A stretch of 33,002 nucleotides of DNA from a marine bacterium B5-7 (GCA_021604705.1 BQJM01000016.1:1-33002), one strand, 5' to 3'; counted from the first letter of the stretch, positions 15,716 to 23,863 are shown. Program-made: numbers and translations. Notes: generated from the sequence alone by a model not told the origin.

Positions 15716-16574
15716 TTTCACCACGACCACGCATGGCAAATGGATTTTAGCCGGTGAACACGCCGTATTGCGTGGCTGCCCCGCTTTAGTGTTCCCTGTG
15801 CGTAGCTGTTCATTGCAACTGTCCATACAAAAAAGTGACACGCTGGCCTTAACCGGCGCAAACGGCATACAAGAAGCTGTTAACAAGGTCATCCAGCGCG
15901 CACTCGAGTTACTCGACAAACCTGAATCCGAGCTCACTGGCCAGCTTGAAATACAAAACACCATTCCTGTTGGCTGCGGTATGGGCGCGTCAGCGGCATT
16001 ATGTGTGGCGATTGGTCGCTGGATGCACTGGTTGGGCTGGTTACATGAACACGATTTATTCGAATTTGCCTGTGAATTAGAAAACCTCTTCCATGGCGAG
16101 AGCAGCGGCGCCGATGTGATGGTCGCGATGACTCAGCAAGGTATGTTATTTGCACGTCACGGCACCAGTGAACTCATCACGCTAAATTGGCAACCTATCT
16201 GGCTGCTAACGCACAGTGGCACACAAGGCAACACTGCAGAGTGTATTGCACGTGTAAAAGAATTACTGGCCTCTCAGCCACCATTGGGGCAACACATTGA
16301 CGAATCCATGCGTAAAAGCGTGCAGTTAGCGCAAGCAGCCCTGCGATCAGATACCTCCGCTGGGCACGCACAACTTGCAGAAGCTATCAATCAAGCATCG
16401 GATTGTTTTCAAGCCTGGGGCTTAATCACGCCGACACTGGCAGAACACCAAGAGATGCTAAAACAACACGGCGCACTTGCCAGTAAACCCACGGGTTCAG
16501 GTGCTGGCGGATTTGTTCTCAGCTTATGGAAAAAAATGCCAGAGAATCTGCCGGTTACACCCATGGTGATATGA
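15705..16574 (+). CDS. mvaK1: Mevalonate kinase (GHMP kinase)
   Basis: A 289-residue GHMP kinase, phosphorylating mevalonate to 5-phosphomevalonate. Motif 1 is GKWILAGEHAVLRG (11-24), where GEHAV is typical of mevalonate kinase. Motif 2 is PVGCGMGASAAL (88-99), followed by FHGESSGAD (129-137) with the likely catalytic D137, and the C-terminal KPTGSGAGG loop. GGGAGG precedes the ATG by six bases, and the start lies within the last codons of mvaD. It carries no palindromic element, unlike the two preceding genes. It closes the mevalonate set; 59 bases separate it from the efflux adaptor gene, with no clear terminator between them. Confidence 0.9.
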   Translation: MSFDFTTTTHGKWILAGEHAVLRGCPALVFPVRSCSLQLSIQKSDTLALTGANGIQEAVNKVIQRALELLDKPESELTGQLEIQNTIPVGCGMGASAALCVAIGRWMHWLGWLHEHDLFEFACELENLFHGESSGADVMVAMTQQGMLFARHGTSELITLNWQPIWLLTHSGTQGNTAECIARVKELLASQPPLGQHIDESMRKSVQLAQAALRSDTSAGHAQLAEAINQASDCFQAWGLITPTLAEHQEMLKQHGALASKPTGSGAGGFVLSLWKKMPENLPVTPMVI

Positions 16575-16633
16575 TTTATCTTCAAAGTACGGTATAAAGA
16601 ACGAATAACTTTGCACAAGACACGGATCACACC

Positions 16634-17743
16634 ATGAAAAAACGTATGTTAATCATGATTATCTTTCTCGCGATACTATTCGGCGGGATTTTTAGCTATG
16701 ACGCTTTCCGCGCGCATATGATGAAGCAATACTTTGCTAACTTCCACATGCCCGCACAAACGATTTCTACAACCGTCGCAAAAAATGTGACATGGGACAA
16801 TCGCATTCCTGCCGTCGGCACCTTGGTCGCCGTTAATGGCGTCAACGTTAACCCTCAGGTTGAAGGGCAGATTGTCAAAATCACCTTCAAATCAGGTCAA
16901 ATCGTGCCACAAGGCAAACCGCTTGTCATGTTAGATTCTCGCTTAGACCAAGCCGATCTCGCCAACTATCAAGCACAACTCACACTGGCAAAAATTGATT
17001 ACGAACGTAATGCTAAATTATTAAAAAGCAGCGCCGCATCTCAATCAACAGTTGATACATCCATGGCAACCTTAAGAGAAACCCAGGCCAAGGTCGATTA
17101 CTATAAAACACTCGTTGACTATAAAACGATTCGTGCACCATTTGATGGAAAGATGGGGTTAATGTCAGCTAATGTCGGACAGTATCTAAGAAAAGGTGAC
17201 AGCATCGGCAGCTTACAGGCCCTAGACCCGTTGTACGTGAACTTCGGTTTGCCCGAACAAGATGTCAGCCGCGTAAAGGTCGGTAATAAAGTCGCCCTCA
17301 CGACAGATGCTTTTCCTAAGCAAGTATTTAAAGGACAAGTGAATGCGATAAACGCCTTGGTTGATCAAACCACGCGGAATATTAAGGTACAAGCAAAAAT
17401 CCCTAATCCTATGCGTGTGCTCTACCCTGGTATGTTTGTCAACGTCAGCTTGCAGCTACCTAACTCGCAAAACTTCTTAACGGTGCCGCAAACTGCTGTC
17501 GCGTACAGCTTGTACGGTAACTCTGTTTATAAAGTCGTTGATGACCCTAAAACAAAACAAAAAATTGCAAAGCAAGTCTTTGTTAAGTTGGGGGAACAAC
17601 GTGGCCTGGATGTTGCCATCCTTAAAGGGATAGCAGCAGGTGATGTGGTCGTCACATCAGGTCAATTGAAATTACACAATGGTAGCCCTGTGGCTATCAA
17701 TAATAGCATTAAGCTAAACAGTACGAGTTTGCCAAATGGCTAA
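16634..17743 (+). CDS. RND efflux periplasmic adaptor (membrane fusion protein)
   Basis: A 369-residue membrane fusion protein. It has a single N-terminal membrane anchor (about 4-22) without a lipobox, a lipoyl-like half GQIVKITFKSGQIV, an alpha hairpin (DLANYQAQLTLAKIDYERN and its return arm with VDTSMATLRETQAKV), the second lipoyl half TIRAPFDGKMG, a beta barrel with DPLYVNFGLPEQD, and a membrane-proximal domain ending in VVVTSGQLKL. It would link the inner-membrane pump to an outer-membrane channel. The 3' end overlaps the pump gene by 8 bases. No TolC-type channel gene lies in this window, so a shared channel elsewhere is likely. Substrates cannot be inferred. Confidence 0.9.
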   Translation: MKKRMLIMIIFLAILFGGIFSYDAFRAHMMKQYFANFHMPAQTISTTVAKNVTWDNRIPAVGTLVAVNGVNVNPQVEGQIVKITFKSGQIVPQGKPLVMLDSRLDQADLANYQAQLTLAKIDYERNAKLLKSSAASQSTVDTSMATLRETQAKVDYYKTLVDYKTIRAPFDGKMGLMSANVGQYLRKGDSIGSLQALDPLYVNFGLPEQDVSRVKVGNKVALTTDAFPKQVFKGQVNAINALVDQTTRNIKVQAKIPNPMRVLYPGMFVNVSLQLPNSQNFLTVPQTAVAYSLYGNSVYKVVDDPKTKQKIAKQVFVKLGEQRGLDVAILKGIAAGDVVVTSGQLKLHNGSPVAINNSIKLNSTSLPNG

Positions 17744-20700
17744 ATTTACCGATATCTATATTAAACGTCCGGTGCTGGCCAGTGTGATCAGCTTGCTGAT
17801 CCTATTATTAGGGTTCAAATCATTGAGCTCGCTCGGCGTACGCCAATATCCCAAAATGGAAAACACCGTGATTCAGGTGAACACCAGCTATCCTGGGGCC
17901 AGTGCTGCATTGGTGCAAGGATTTATCACCACACAAATCGAACAATCTGTGGCAAGTGCTGACGGTATTGATTACCTCACCTCGTCAAGCACACAAGGCA
18001 GCAGCAGTATCTCTGCTTACATTAAATTAGGCTTTGATCCAGACAAAGCGTTTACCGATATCATGAGTAAAGTTGCCAGTGTCACCAATAATTTACCCAA
18101 AGCCAGTGAACAACCCGTCATTGAAAAAAATACAGGGTCGCAAATCGCGCTAATGTATATTGGTTTCTCTTCCAAAGATTTATCGCAAGCCCAGGTGAAT
18201 GATTACCTTGTGCGCGTGGTTCAACCAAAATTAGAAACCGTAGAAGGTGTTTCTGAAGCAGACATTCTTGGTAGCCATCAATTTGCGATGCGTATTTGGT
18301 TAAACCCTCAACGTATGGCCGCACTCGGTGTGAACCCACAAGAAGTGAATGATGCCCTCCTGAAAAATAACTTCCAATCTGCTGCCGGTGAAACCAAAGG
18401 CATGTACGTTGCGTATAATATTCGTGCTAGCACTGATTTACATACAGCAAAAGAATTTCAGCAAATTGTTGTTAAACAAAATAATGGCACACTGGTACGC
18501 TTACAAGACGTTGCTAAAGTAGAACTCGGCGCCAGTTCGTACAGCAGTAATGTTCGATTTAATGGTAAGAACGGTGTGTTCGTTGCCATCACCGCGGTAC
18601 CCTCTGCAAATCCATTATCTGTGATCAACCGCGTATTGAAGCTCTATCCAAAAATCAAAGATCATTTGCCCGACTCTATTAGCTCTAGTATTGGCTACGA
18701 TGCCACTACCTATATTCGCGACTCTATCCACGAAGTGATGACCACCATTCTTGAGGCCGCGCTGATTGTGATTTTGGTGATTTTCATGTTCTTAGGATCA
18801 TTCCGCTCAGTATTGATTCCTGTCGTGACGATCCCTTTATCTTTGATTGGTGTCTGCACGCTGATGCTCGCGCTCAACTACACTTTAAACCTATTAACCT
18901 TGTTAGCCATGGTGCTCGCCATTGGGCTGGTAGTCGATGATGCCATTGTCGTGGTAGAAAATGTCTATCGTCACATTGAAGAAGGTCATAAACCCTACGA
19001 AGCCGCCCTACTCGGTGCGCGTGAGATTGCGGTGCCTGTTATTTCTATGACAATTACACTTGCCGCGGTATACGCGCCCATTGGCTTCATGGGCGGGATT
19101 ACGGGTATTCTTTTCAAAGAGTTTGCCTTTACCTTAGCGCTCAGTGTGATCATCTCGGGTATCATCGCATTAACCCTCTCACCGATGCTTTGTTCCAAAT
19201 TACTCTCGCACGAAATTGGCGAAGGTAAATTGGTTAAATTAATCGATTCCACTTTCGCTCGCTTGAGAGCCCGCTATGAAAAAGTGCTCGCCGGCACCCT
19301 AGCCTGCCGCCCAGCCATTGTCTTAATGGCGATTGTCGTTATTTGCAGCTGCTTCTTTTTGTTTGCAAACACTAAATCAGAAATGGCCCCACAAGAAGAT
19401 GAAGGCGCGCTCTTCTTCTTAGGTACTGGCCCGCAGTATGCGAACATCTCTTATACTTCCGCCTTTACTGAGCAGATTCATAAAATCATTCGTTCATTCA
19501 AAGAAACCGATCAAGACTTTATTGTCGCTGGTTCTAATGGTGCAAATACGTCGTTTGGTGGGATGATCTTAAAACCGTGGAGCCAACGAAAACGCACAGC
19601 CATGCAAATATTCCCGGAATTCAAAAACAAATTAAATGCAGTTTCAGGCTTACAAACCATTGCCATTCAACCCCCGTCATTACCCGTCAGTGGTAGTGCT
19701 GTGCCTATCCAAGTCGTGATTCACGCCACCGATGGCTATAAACCCATGTATGAATATTCACAAAAACTCATGCAAGCTGCGCAAGCTAGCGGGAAGTTCT
19801 TATTTATTCAGAATTCGTTGATGTATAACCAACCGCAAATTGACATTGCTATCGATCGCGCAAAAGTCGCGTTAATGGGCTTAAATATGCAATCTGTCGG
19901 TGCAGCACTGGCAAATAGTTTAGGTGGTAACTACACCAACTGGTTTAGTATCGCAGGTCGGAGTTACAAGGTGATCCAACAGGTCCCTCGACTATATCGC
20001 ATGACACCTGAAAAGCTTAAACACATCTATGTAAAAGCTGACAATGGCAACATGGTACCGCTATCCACTGTTGTACACTTATCGCATTCTGTGCAGCCGA
20101 ATAATTTATCACGCTTCCAACAGTTAAATTCTGCCACGTTACAAGGTGCACCGATGCCAGGCATTAGCTTGGGCGAAGCCATTAAATTCTTGCAAGATAA
20201 AGCCGCTGACATCTTACCGAACTCCTATTCTGTGGGTTATGCTGGGCAAACACGTCAATACATTCAAGAAGGTAATGCACTGATGATCACCTTCTTCTTT
20301 GCCATTATTATTATTTTCTTAGTGCTTGCGGCCCAGTTCGAAAGTTATCGCGACCCATTTATTGTCCTTATTACGGTGCCCATGTCGATTTGTGGGGCAT
20401 TGATCCCGTTAAATCTGGGCGCCGCGACTATCAACATATACACCCAGATTGGCTTGGTAACCTTGATCGGTTTAATCAGTAAACATGGGATTCTGCTGGT
20501 GGAATTTGCGAATCAATTACAGGTGGAAGAAAATCTAAGCCCCATGGAAGCCATTAAAAAGTCTGCGGCCATTCGTTTACGCCCAGTCTTAATGACCACC
20601 GCTGCGATGATTCTAGGTGTCTTCCCGTTGATTATCGCCACGGGTGCTGGCGCAGTGAGCCGTTTCGATATCGGCATCGTGATTGCATCAGGTATGGCTA

Positions 20701-20798
20701 TTGGTACTTGTTTCACCCTCTTCGTGGTGCCAACGATGTACTCGTTAATTGCGAGTGATAAGCGGCAAACAGCCCCCGCGGTAGATGTGTCTGAATAA
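17736..20798 (+). CDS. RND multidrug efflux pump, inner-membrane permease
   Basis: A 1020-residue AcrB-type proton-driven pump (HAE1-like). It begins with FTDIYIKRPVLA, has the usual twelve membrane segments in two halves and two large periplasmic loops. The proton-relay residues are present: D401-D402 in GLVVDDAIVVVENV and K916 in LISKHGILLVEF. The motifs EQSVASADGIDYLTS and PQRMAALGV near the N-terminal porter region are family-typical. The gene overlaps the adaptor gene and its last 86 bases overlap the converging HvfC-like gene. A drug, bile or other hydrophobic substrate is possible, but the sequence does not decide. Confidence 0.92.
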   Translation: MAKFTDIYIKRPVLASVISLLILLLGFKSLSSLGVRQYPKMENTVIQVNTSYPGASAALVQGFITTQIEQSVASADGIDYLTSSSTQGSSSISAYIKLGFDPDKAFTDIMSKVASVTNNLPKASEQPVIEKNTGSQIALMYIGFSSKDLSQAQVNDYLVRVVQPKLETVEGVSEADILGSHQFAMRIWLNPQRMAALGVNPQEVNDALLKNNFQSAAGETKGMYVAYNIRASTDLHTAKEFQQIVVKQNNGTLVRLQDVAKVELGASSYSSNVRFNGKNGVFVAITAVPSANPLSVINRVLKLYPKIKDHLPDSISSSIGYDATTYIRDSIHEVMTTILEAALIVILVIFMFLGSFRSVLIPVVTIPLSLIGVCTLMLALNYTLNLLTLLAMVLAIGLVVDDAIVVVENVYRHIEEGHKPYEAALLGAREIAVPVISMTITLAAVYAPIGFMGGITGILFKEFAFTLALSVIISGIIALTLSPMLCSKLLSHEIGEGKLVKLIDSTFARLRARYEKVLAGTLACRPAIVLMAIVVICSCFFLFANTKSEMAPQEDEGALFFLGTGPQYANISYTSAFTEQIHKIIRSFKETDQDFIVAGSNGANTSFGGMILKPWSQRKRTAMQIFPEFKNKLNAVSGLQTIAIQPPSLPVSGSAVPIQVVIHATDGYKPMYEYSQKLMQAAQASGKFLFIQNSLMYNQPQIDIAIDRAKVALMGLNMQSVGAALANSLGGNYTNWFSIAGRSYKVIQQVPRLYRMTPEKLKHIYVKADNGNMVPLSTVVHLSHSVQPNNLSRFQQLNSATLQGAPMPGISLGEAIKFLQDKAADILPNSYSVGYAGQTRQYIQEGNALMITFFFAIIIIFLVLAAQFESYRDPFIVLITVPMSICGALIPLNLGAATINIYTQIGLVTLIGLISKHGILLVEFANQLQVEENLSPMEAIKKSAAIRLRPVLMTTAAMILGVFPLIIATGAGAVSRFDIGIVIASGMAIGTCFTLFVVPTMYSLIASDKRQTAPAVDVSE

Positions 20799-21498
20799 AA
20801 GCTGCGACAGCTTGGATAGTCTCGCCCTCATTTAACCCTAAGCATGCTTCTGCTTGCGCGCATAATGCTGCAAATGGTAAGGCTTGTTGGAACAATGGTA
20901 GCAGCTGCGCTTCTGTTTTTGTTAGCGCTTGAAAATAGGTTTCCATGTTTTGTCGCCAAACCAAGGTATGTTGTAATGCGCCGCGTTCGCCCTGCTCACC
21001 TTGCCACATCGTGCCAACCGGCCAATGGTGTGCGAGAACATGCACATGCTCGGCAAAACAAAACTTTGCCGCTGGCCATGTTGTTTCATTCAGTTGCTGC
21101 AAGTGCTCCATGCTTAAGAGCAATTGATCCTTGGCCAGAAAAGATTGCACCATTGCCCATTCAAAGGTGGCCATATCTACTAATAACCCTGCTTGCGATA
21201 AAGCAAGGTTCTCTTGCAAAAACTGCGGAAACTCCGCACCAAAATCTTGCACAGAGAAAGATGTTGATGGATGCGCATCAATATAAGCACGCGACACAGC
21301 ATCCCAGTCGTCACATAACTGTGAGGTCATGTCGAAATCATCTTCTAAGACTTCTTGTAATCGTAGCACATACGCATCTTTGTAAATGGCTAGGCGCACA
21401 TCTCGGGGAGATTGATCACTGTCGGTGATAGCAGGATGAATACTTTGATCACCATCGGTAACCCAGTTTAGGAAATGATGTTGTAAGTCTTTTAACAT
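20713..21498 (-). CDS. HvfC/BufC-type DUF2063 protein, MNIO partner
   Basis: About 261 residues, of the DUF2063 family (annotated as a putative DNA-binding domain, but known as the partner of DUF692 enzymes in bufferin/Hvf-type RiPP operons). The N-terminal part has LQHHFLNWV, RLAIYKDAYVLRLQEVLEDDFDMT and YIDAHPSTSFSVQDFGAEFPQFL, all characteristic. The C-terminal half is variable; about the last 28 residues are encoded antisense to the end of the RND pump gene. I prefer the start at 21498 from the family N-terminus; the ATG at 21513 directly abutting the stop of the MNIO gene (TAA-ATG) is equally possible and would favour coupling. Expected role: binding or presenting the precursor peptide to the MNIO enzyme. 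Confidence 0.75.
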   Translation of the reverse strand: MLKDLQHHFLNWVTDGDQSIHPAITDSDQSPRDVRLAIYKDAYVLRLQEVLEDDFDMTSQLCDDWDAVSRAYIDAHPSTSFSVQDFGAEFPQFLQENLALSQAGLLVDMATFEWAMVQSFLAKDQLLLSMEHLQQLNETTWPAAKFCFAEHVHVLAHHWPVGTMWQGEQGERGALQHTLVWRQNMETYFQALTKTEAQLLPLFQQALPFAALCAQAEACLGLNEGETIQAVAAFIQTHLPRGLFAAYHSQLTSTSLAPRRG

Positions 21499-21513
21499 GA
21501 GCCTGTTTCTCAT

Positions 21514-22374
21514 TTAAAACAAAATAAATTCTGCAGGAGATCCCGCATCAAGCCCGGGGTGACAAGCAGCAGCAATCTCCTTCGCCATCGTTAACTCCGC
21601 CATCAACACATCAAATTCTGGGATGTCATCATCACGCTCAATCATTGTCGACACATCCCCAAAACGCTGTACGGCCTTGCGATATAAGTCCCAAACCGGA
21701 TCACACACCGGGTGATCATGTGTGTCGATTAAATGCGTTTCTAAATTGGTATGCCCTGCCAAATGAAATTGTTGCACGCGATCGACAGGCACTGCATTTA
21801 AGTACGTCTCTGCATCAAAGCCGTGATTAAATGCGCTCACGTAAATATTATTAATATCTAACAGCATCAAACAGTCCGCTTGCTTTGTAACGTTAATGAA
21901 AAATTCCCATTCCGGCACCGCAGATTGTGCATAGGTCACATAACTCGACACGTTTTCTAATAGGATTTGGCGCCCTAAATAATCTTGCACCTGCTTCACA
22001 CGATCAACCACATGTTGTAAGGCTTCTTCGGTATATGGCAAAGGCATAAGATCATGCGCGTTTTTACCTTGCACACCTGTCCAGCATAAATGATCAGAAA
22101 TCCACGCAGGTTCAACACGCTGAGTTAAGGCTTTTAACTGTTTTAAATAATCAGTATTTAAGGGATCCATACTGCCGATCGACAAGGAGACACCATGCAT
22201 CACAATGGGATAATGGGCACGAATTTGATCGAGCACCCACAGCGGTTTACCGCCTGGCACTAAATAATTTTCGGTGAGGACTTCAAACCAATCGACTGGC
22301 GGCTGGTTTTCTAAGACGTAATCGTAATGAGGTGTTCTGAGCCCCAGCCCAAAACCTAAGTAAGGATAAGTCAT
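21514..22374 (-). CDS. MNIO-type (DUF692) RiPP-modifying enzyme
   Basis: A 286-residue protein of the DUF692/MNIO family (multinuclear non-heme iron oxidative enzymes such as MbnB, BufB and HvfB). The TIM-barrel metal-ligand motifs are present: GLGLRTPHYDYVL, WFEVLTENYL, VMHGVSLSIGS, SDHLCWTG, LLENVSSYV, LLDINNIYVSAFNH, FHLAGH and DTHDHPV. Such enzymes oxidise cysteines of a partner peptide. The obvious partner is the Cys-rich lipoprotein just upstream. The C-terminal residues CHPGLDAGSPAEFILF are not family sequence: they are encoded by a REP-like repeat that runs into the gene. I chose the ATG at 22374; it lies directly after the T-run of a terminator hairpin with no obvious ribosome-binding site, and a GTG at 22389 inside the hairpin is the alternative. 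Confidence 0.82.
   Translation of the reverse strand: MTYPYLGFGLGLRTPHYDYVLENQPPVDWFEVLTENYLVPGGKPLWVLDQIRAHYPIVMHGVSLSIGSMDPLNTDYLKQLKALTQRVEPAWISDHLCWTGVQGKNAHDLMPLPYTEEALQHVVDRVKQVQDYLGRQILLENVSSYVTYAQSAVPEWEFFINVTKQADCLMLLDINNIYVSAFNHGFDAETYLNAVPVDRVQQFHLAGHTNLETHLIDTHDHPVCDPVWDLYRKAVQRFGDVSTMIERDDDIPEFDVLMAELTMAKEIAAACHPGLDAGSPAEFILF
21531..21567. repeat. REP-like hairpin forming the 3' end of the MNIO gene
   Basis: CAGGAGATCCCGCATCAAGC followed by CCGGGGTGACAAG matches the units at 29996-30032 and 32228-32289. CCCG (21542-21545) pairs with CGGG (21555-21558). Read on the minus strand it encodes the CHPGLDAGSP residues of the MNIO enzyme. Confidence 0.75.
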
Positions 22375-22375
22375 A

Positions 22376-22409
22376 CAAAAAACCCGCACGACATAACATC
22401 GCGCGGGTT
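22376..22409 (-). terminator. Rho-independent terminator/attenuator between lipoprotein and MNIO genes
   Basis: On the minus strand AACCCGC (22403-22409) pairs with GCGGGTT (22381-22387) across a 15-base loop. The second arm runs into six T residues. It lies after the lipoprotein stop codon, and its T-run ends two bases before the MNIO start codon. Partial termination here would make more precursor mRNA than enzyme mRNA. Confidence 0.7.
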
Positions 22410-22423
22410 ATTCACTGCGTTTA

Positions 22424-22705
22424 CTAGCACTTACAGTTTTTTTTGCTTTTACAAGCATTTTTTCCTTTACAGGCATGCTTACCTTTACAAGCATTCATAC
22501 CTTTACAAGCATTTTTTCCTTTGCACGCATGCTTACCTTTACAAGCATTCATACCCTTACAGGCATGACTTGCACCGGCTGTTTTCACAGCAGGTGTTGC
22601 TGCTGCAGGCGTTGCATCCGTATCATGTGAAGTAAACATCGAACAGCCAGAGAGAACTAACGCCCCTGCAGCAACTGCTAACAAAGCACCATTTTTAATA
22701 GACAT
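22424..22705 (-). CDS. Lipoprotein with Cys-Lys (ACKG) hexapeptide repeats, likely RiPP-type precursor
   Basis: A 93-residue protein. Residues 1-20 are a lipoprotein signal peptide ending LVLSGC, so lipidation is expected at C21. A short Ala/Thr/Pro linker follows. From H47 the sequence is a six-residue repeat, (H/N)-ACKG-(M/K), copied about seven times with its cysteines at regular six-residue spacing, and ending KKNCKC. The DNA repeats with an 18-bp period and a 54-bp superperiod. It sits directly before an MNIO enzyme and an HvfC-like partner, the arrangement of bufferin/HvfA-type precursors whose cysteines are oxidatively modified. AGGAGT precedes the ATG. A metal-binding or metal-buffering lipoprotein is inferred; HvfA proteins usually have EGKCG-like repeats, so this repeat differs. 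An unmodified metallothionein-like lipoprotein is the alternative. Confidence 0.75.
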   Translation of the reverse strand: MSIKNGALLAVAAGALVLSGCSMFTSHDTDATPAAATPAVKTAGASHACKGMNACKGKHACKGKNACKGMNACKGKHACKGKNACKSKKNCKC

Positions 22706-22726
22706 ACATTGACTCCTAAGTTGAGA

Positions 22727-23077
22727 TTAATACGTTCTGCCACCACCCGCGTGACGCTGCGCGGCGCCAACGGATCGAACAGACTGAGAAAACGACGTGA
22801 GGTAAGGTAACAACACCAAAATCACGCCCAAAAGAAACAAAAATACGACTTGCGACAAACGCACTTGCATGGGATTACGACGATGCTCTACCCATTGCAC
22901 CAAGGTTCCCACCAAAAAGGCCGCACCAATCACGTAACACACTAAGTTAAATACATTAGAAAATTCTTTAATGGGTTGTAGCAAACCATCCGCCACACTA
23001 CCAAGACTACCCGCAACCGCAACACCGGCTAAACTCAGCCCAACAAGGGTAAATCCAATTGACCAAAAACGATTCAT
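22727..23077 (-). CDS. IcmD/DotP-like small membrane protein
   Basis: A 116-residue inner-membrane protein with a signal-like N-terminal segment (about 5-22), SLGSVADGLLQPIKEFSNVF, a membrane segment, VEHRRNPMQVRLSQ, and a second membrane segment ending LVLLPYL. The pattern of SLG-x-VA, a membrane helix, then H-x3-NP-x-QV, then a helix ending in LP is what I recall of IcmD/DotP, a component of the Dot/Icm type IVB secretion system. It is only a family-level resemblance judged by eye. The ATG at 23077 follows AAGGAG; a 10-residue longer frame has no such site. It lies 21 bases upstream of the ACKG lipoprotein gene and probably shares its transcript, an odd neighbour for a secretion component. 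Confidence 0.55.
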   Translation of the reverse strand: MNRFWSIGFTLVGLSLAGVAVAGSLGSVADGLLQPIKEFSNVFNLVCYVIGAAFLVGTLVQWVEHRRNPMQVRLSQVVFLFLLGVILVLLPYLTSFSQSVRSVGAAQRHAGGGRTY

Positions 23078-23156
23078 TTTCAACTCCTTATGATATAGTC
23101 GGATCATCTTAGCAAAGGCTACTCAGATTGTAAAAATTCGAACTTATGTTTTAAGT

Positions 23157-23185
23157 TTGAGCAGCCCTATTCCGTATGTTAGAAT
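23157..23185 (+). promoter_or_regulatory. Putative sigma-70 promoter for the 23228 gene
   Basis: TTGAGC (23157-23162) and TAGAAT (23180-23185) are separated by exactly 17 bases and lie 42 bases before the start codon of the next gene. The 150-base gap is divergent, so the IcmD-like operon must have its own promoter on the other strand, which I could not place with confidence. Confidence 0.5.
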
Positions 23186-23227
23186 CATTTCAATTAAATA
23201 AAACCTACAATATGGGAGACAAGCACT

Positions 23228-23827
23228 TTGCCAATCGATGACAGTGATGATACGCCGTTGGGTCGATATTTTTCTTCCATGTCTACCTTGTCTGCGCAAG
23301 CACAAGATTTTTTTGAAGCAATGAAAGAACATCCCCTCCCTCATTTGTATGGCAGACAATCGCCTTTATTGCACGCTACGATTCGCAAGCAACCAGAATT
23401 GCTCGCATTTATTTATCATACCTACGCAGATCATTTAACACCAAAAAACAGAATTCGTTTAGCTGCACTCTGCGATCAAAAACAAGAAAAAGAGGGGATT
23501 ACCAAAGAAGAAAAAAGAAAGGTGGAAGAAAAAGCAACCCGTAAAGAAGAGGCAAAAGCCAATCTTAACGAAGCTATCAATGCTTATATAACAGAACGAA
23601 CAGAAGAACCGGAATACAAATGGAGACTCTCATTCTTTGGCAGAGGAAAAATAAGTAAAAAGCTATTTGGATACTCAAAAGACGATAAACTCAATGCAGC
23701 CAAGGCATTGTTAGATGCACTCCAGCATGACACCGTCCCTAATAATCAGCATATAAACGCACTGAATAATGGCAAGCTTAAACATGTCTATCATCAGTTT
23801 TGCACATTCAAGGCGACGCCTTTTTAA
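23228..23827 (+). CDS. Hypothetical protein with charged coiled-coil segment
   Basis: A 199-residue soluble protein that I do not recognise. The N-terminal part (about 1-80) contains SPLLHATIRKQPELLAFIYHTYADHL, reminiscent of a single helical or ankyrin-like repeat. The middle (about 84-112) is highly charged, rich in Lys and Glu, and likely a coiled coil. The C-terminal part has LNAAKALLDAL and a basic end. The start is apparently TTG (23228), with GGGAG upstream; the nearest ATG is out of frame, and the first in-frame ATG is 17 codons in. No signal peptide or membrane segment is seen. In a Legionellales-like genome an exported effector is a possibility, but nothing here demonstrates it. Confidence 0.6.
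   Translation: MPIDDSDDTPLGRYFSSMSTLSAQAQDFFEAMKEHPLPHLYGRQSPLLHATIRKQPELLAFIYHTYADHLTPKNRIRLAALCDQKQEKEGITKEEKRKVEEKATRKEEAKANLNEAINAYITERTEEPEYKWRLSFFGRGKISKKLFGYSKDDKLNAAKALLDALQHDTVPNNQHINALNNGKLKHVYHQFCTFKATPF
23810..23825 (+). terminator. Weak terminator-like hairpin at the end of the 23228 gene
   Basis: AAGGC-GAC-GCCTT is a five-base-pair stem followed by three further T residues, overlapping the stop codon of the hypothetical gene. The stem is short, so termination is uncertain. Confidence 0.3.
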
Positions 23828-23863
23828 CTTGACTCCGCCCTTCAAATCAGGTTTCATAGCAGC

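Noticed and set aside
20844-21428. 194-residue plus-strand frame
   Set aside because: It lies antisense to the HvfC-like gene, has no family sequence or ribosome-binding site, and low-complexity composition; it is a shadow of the real gene.
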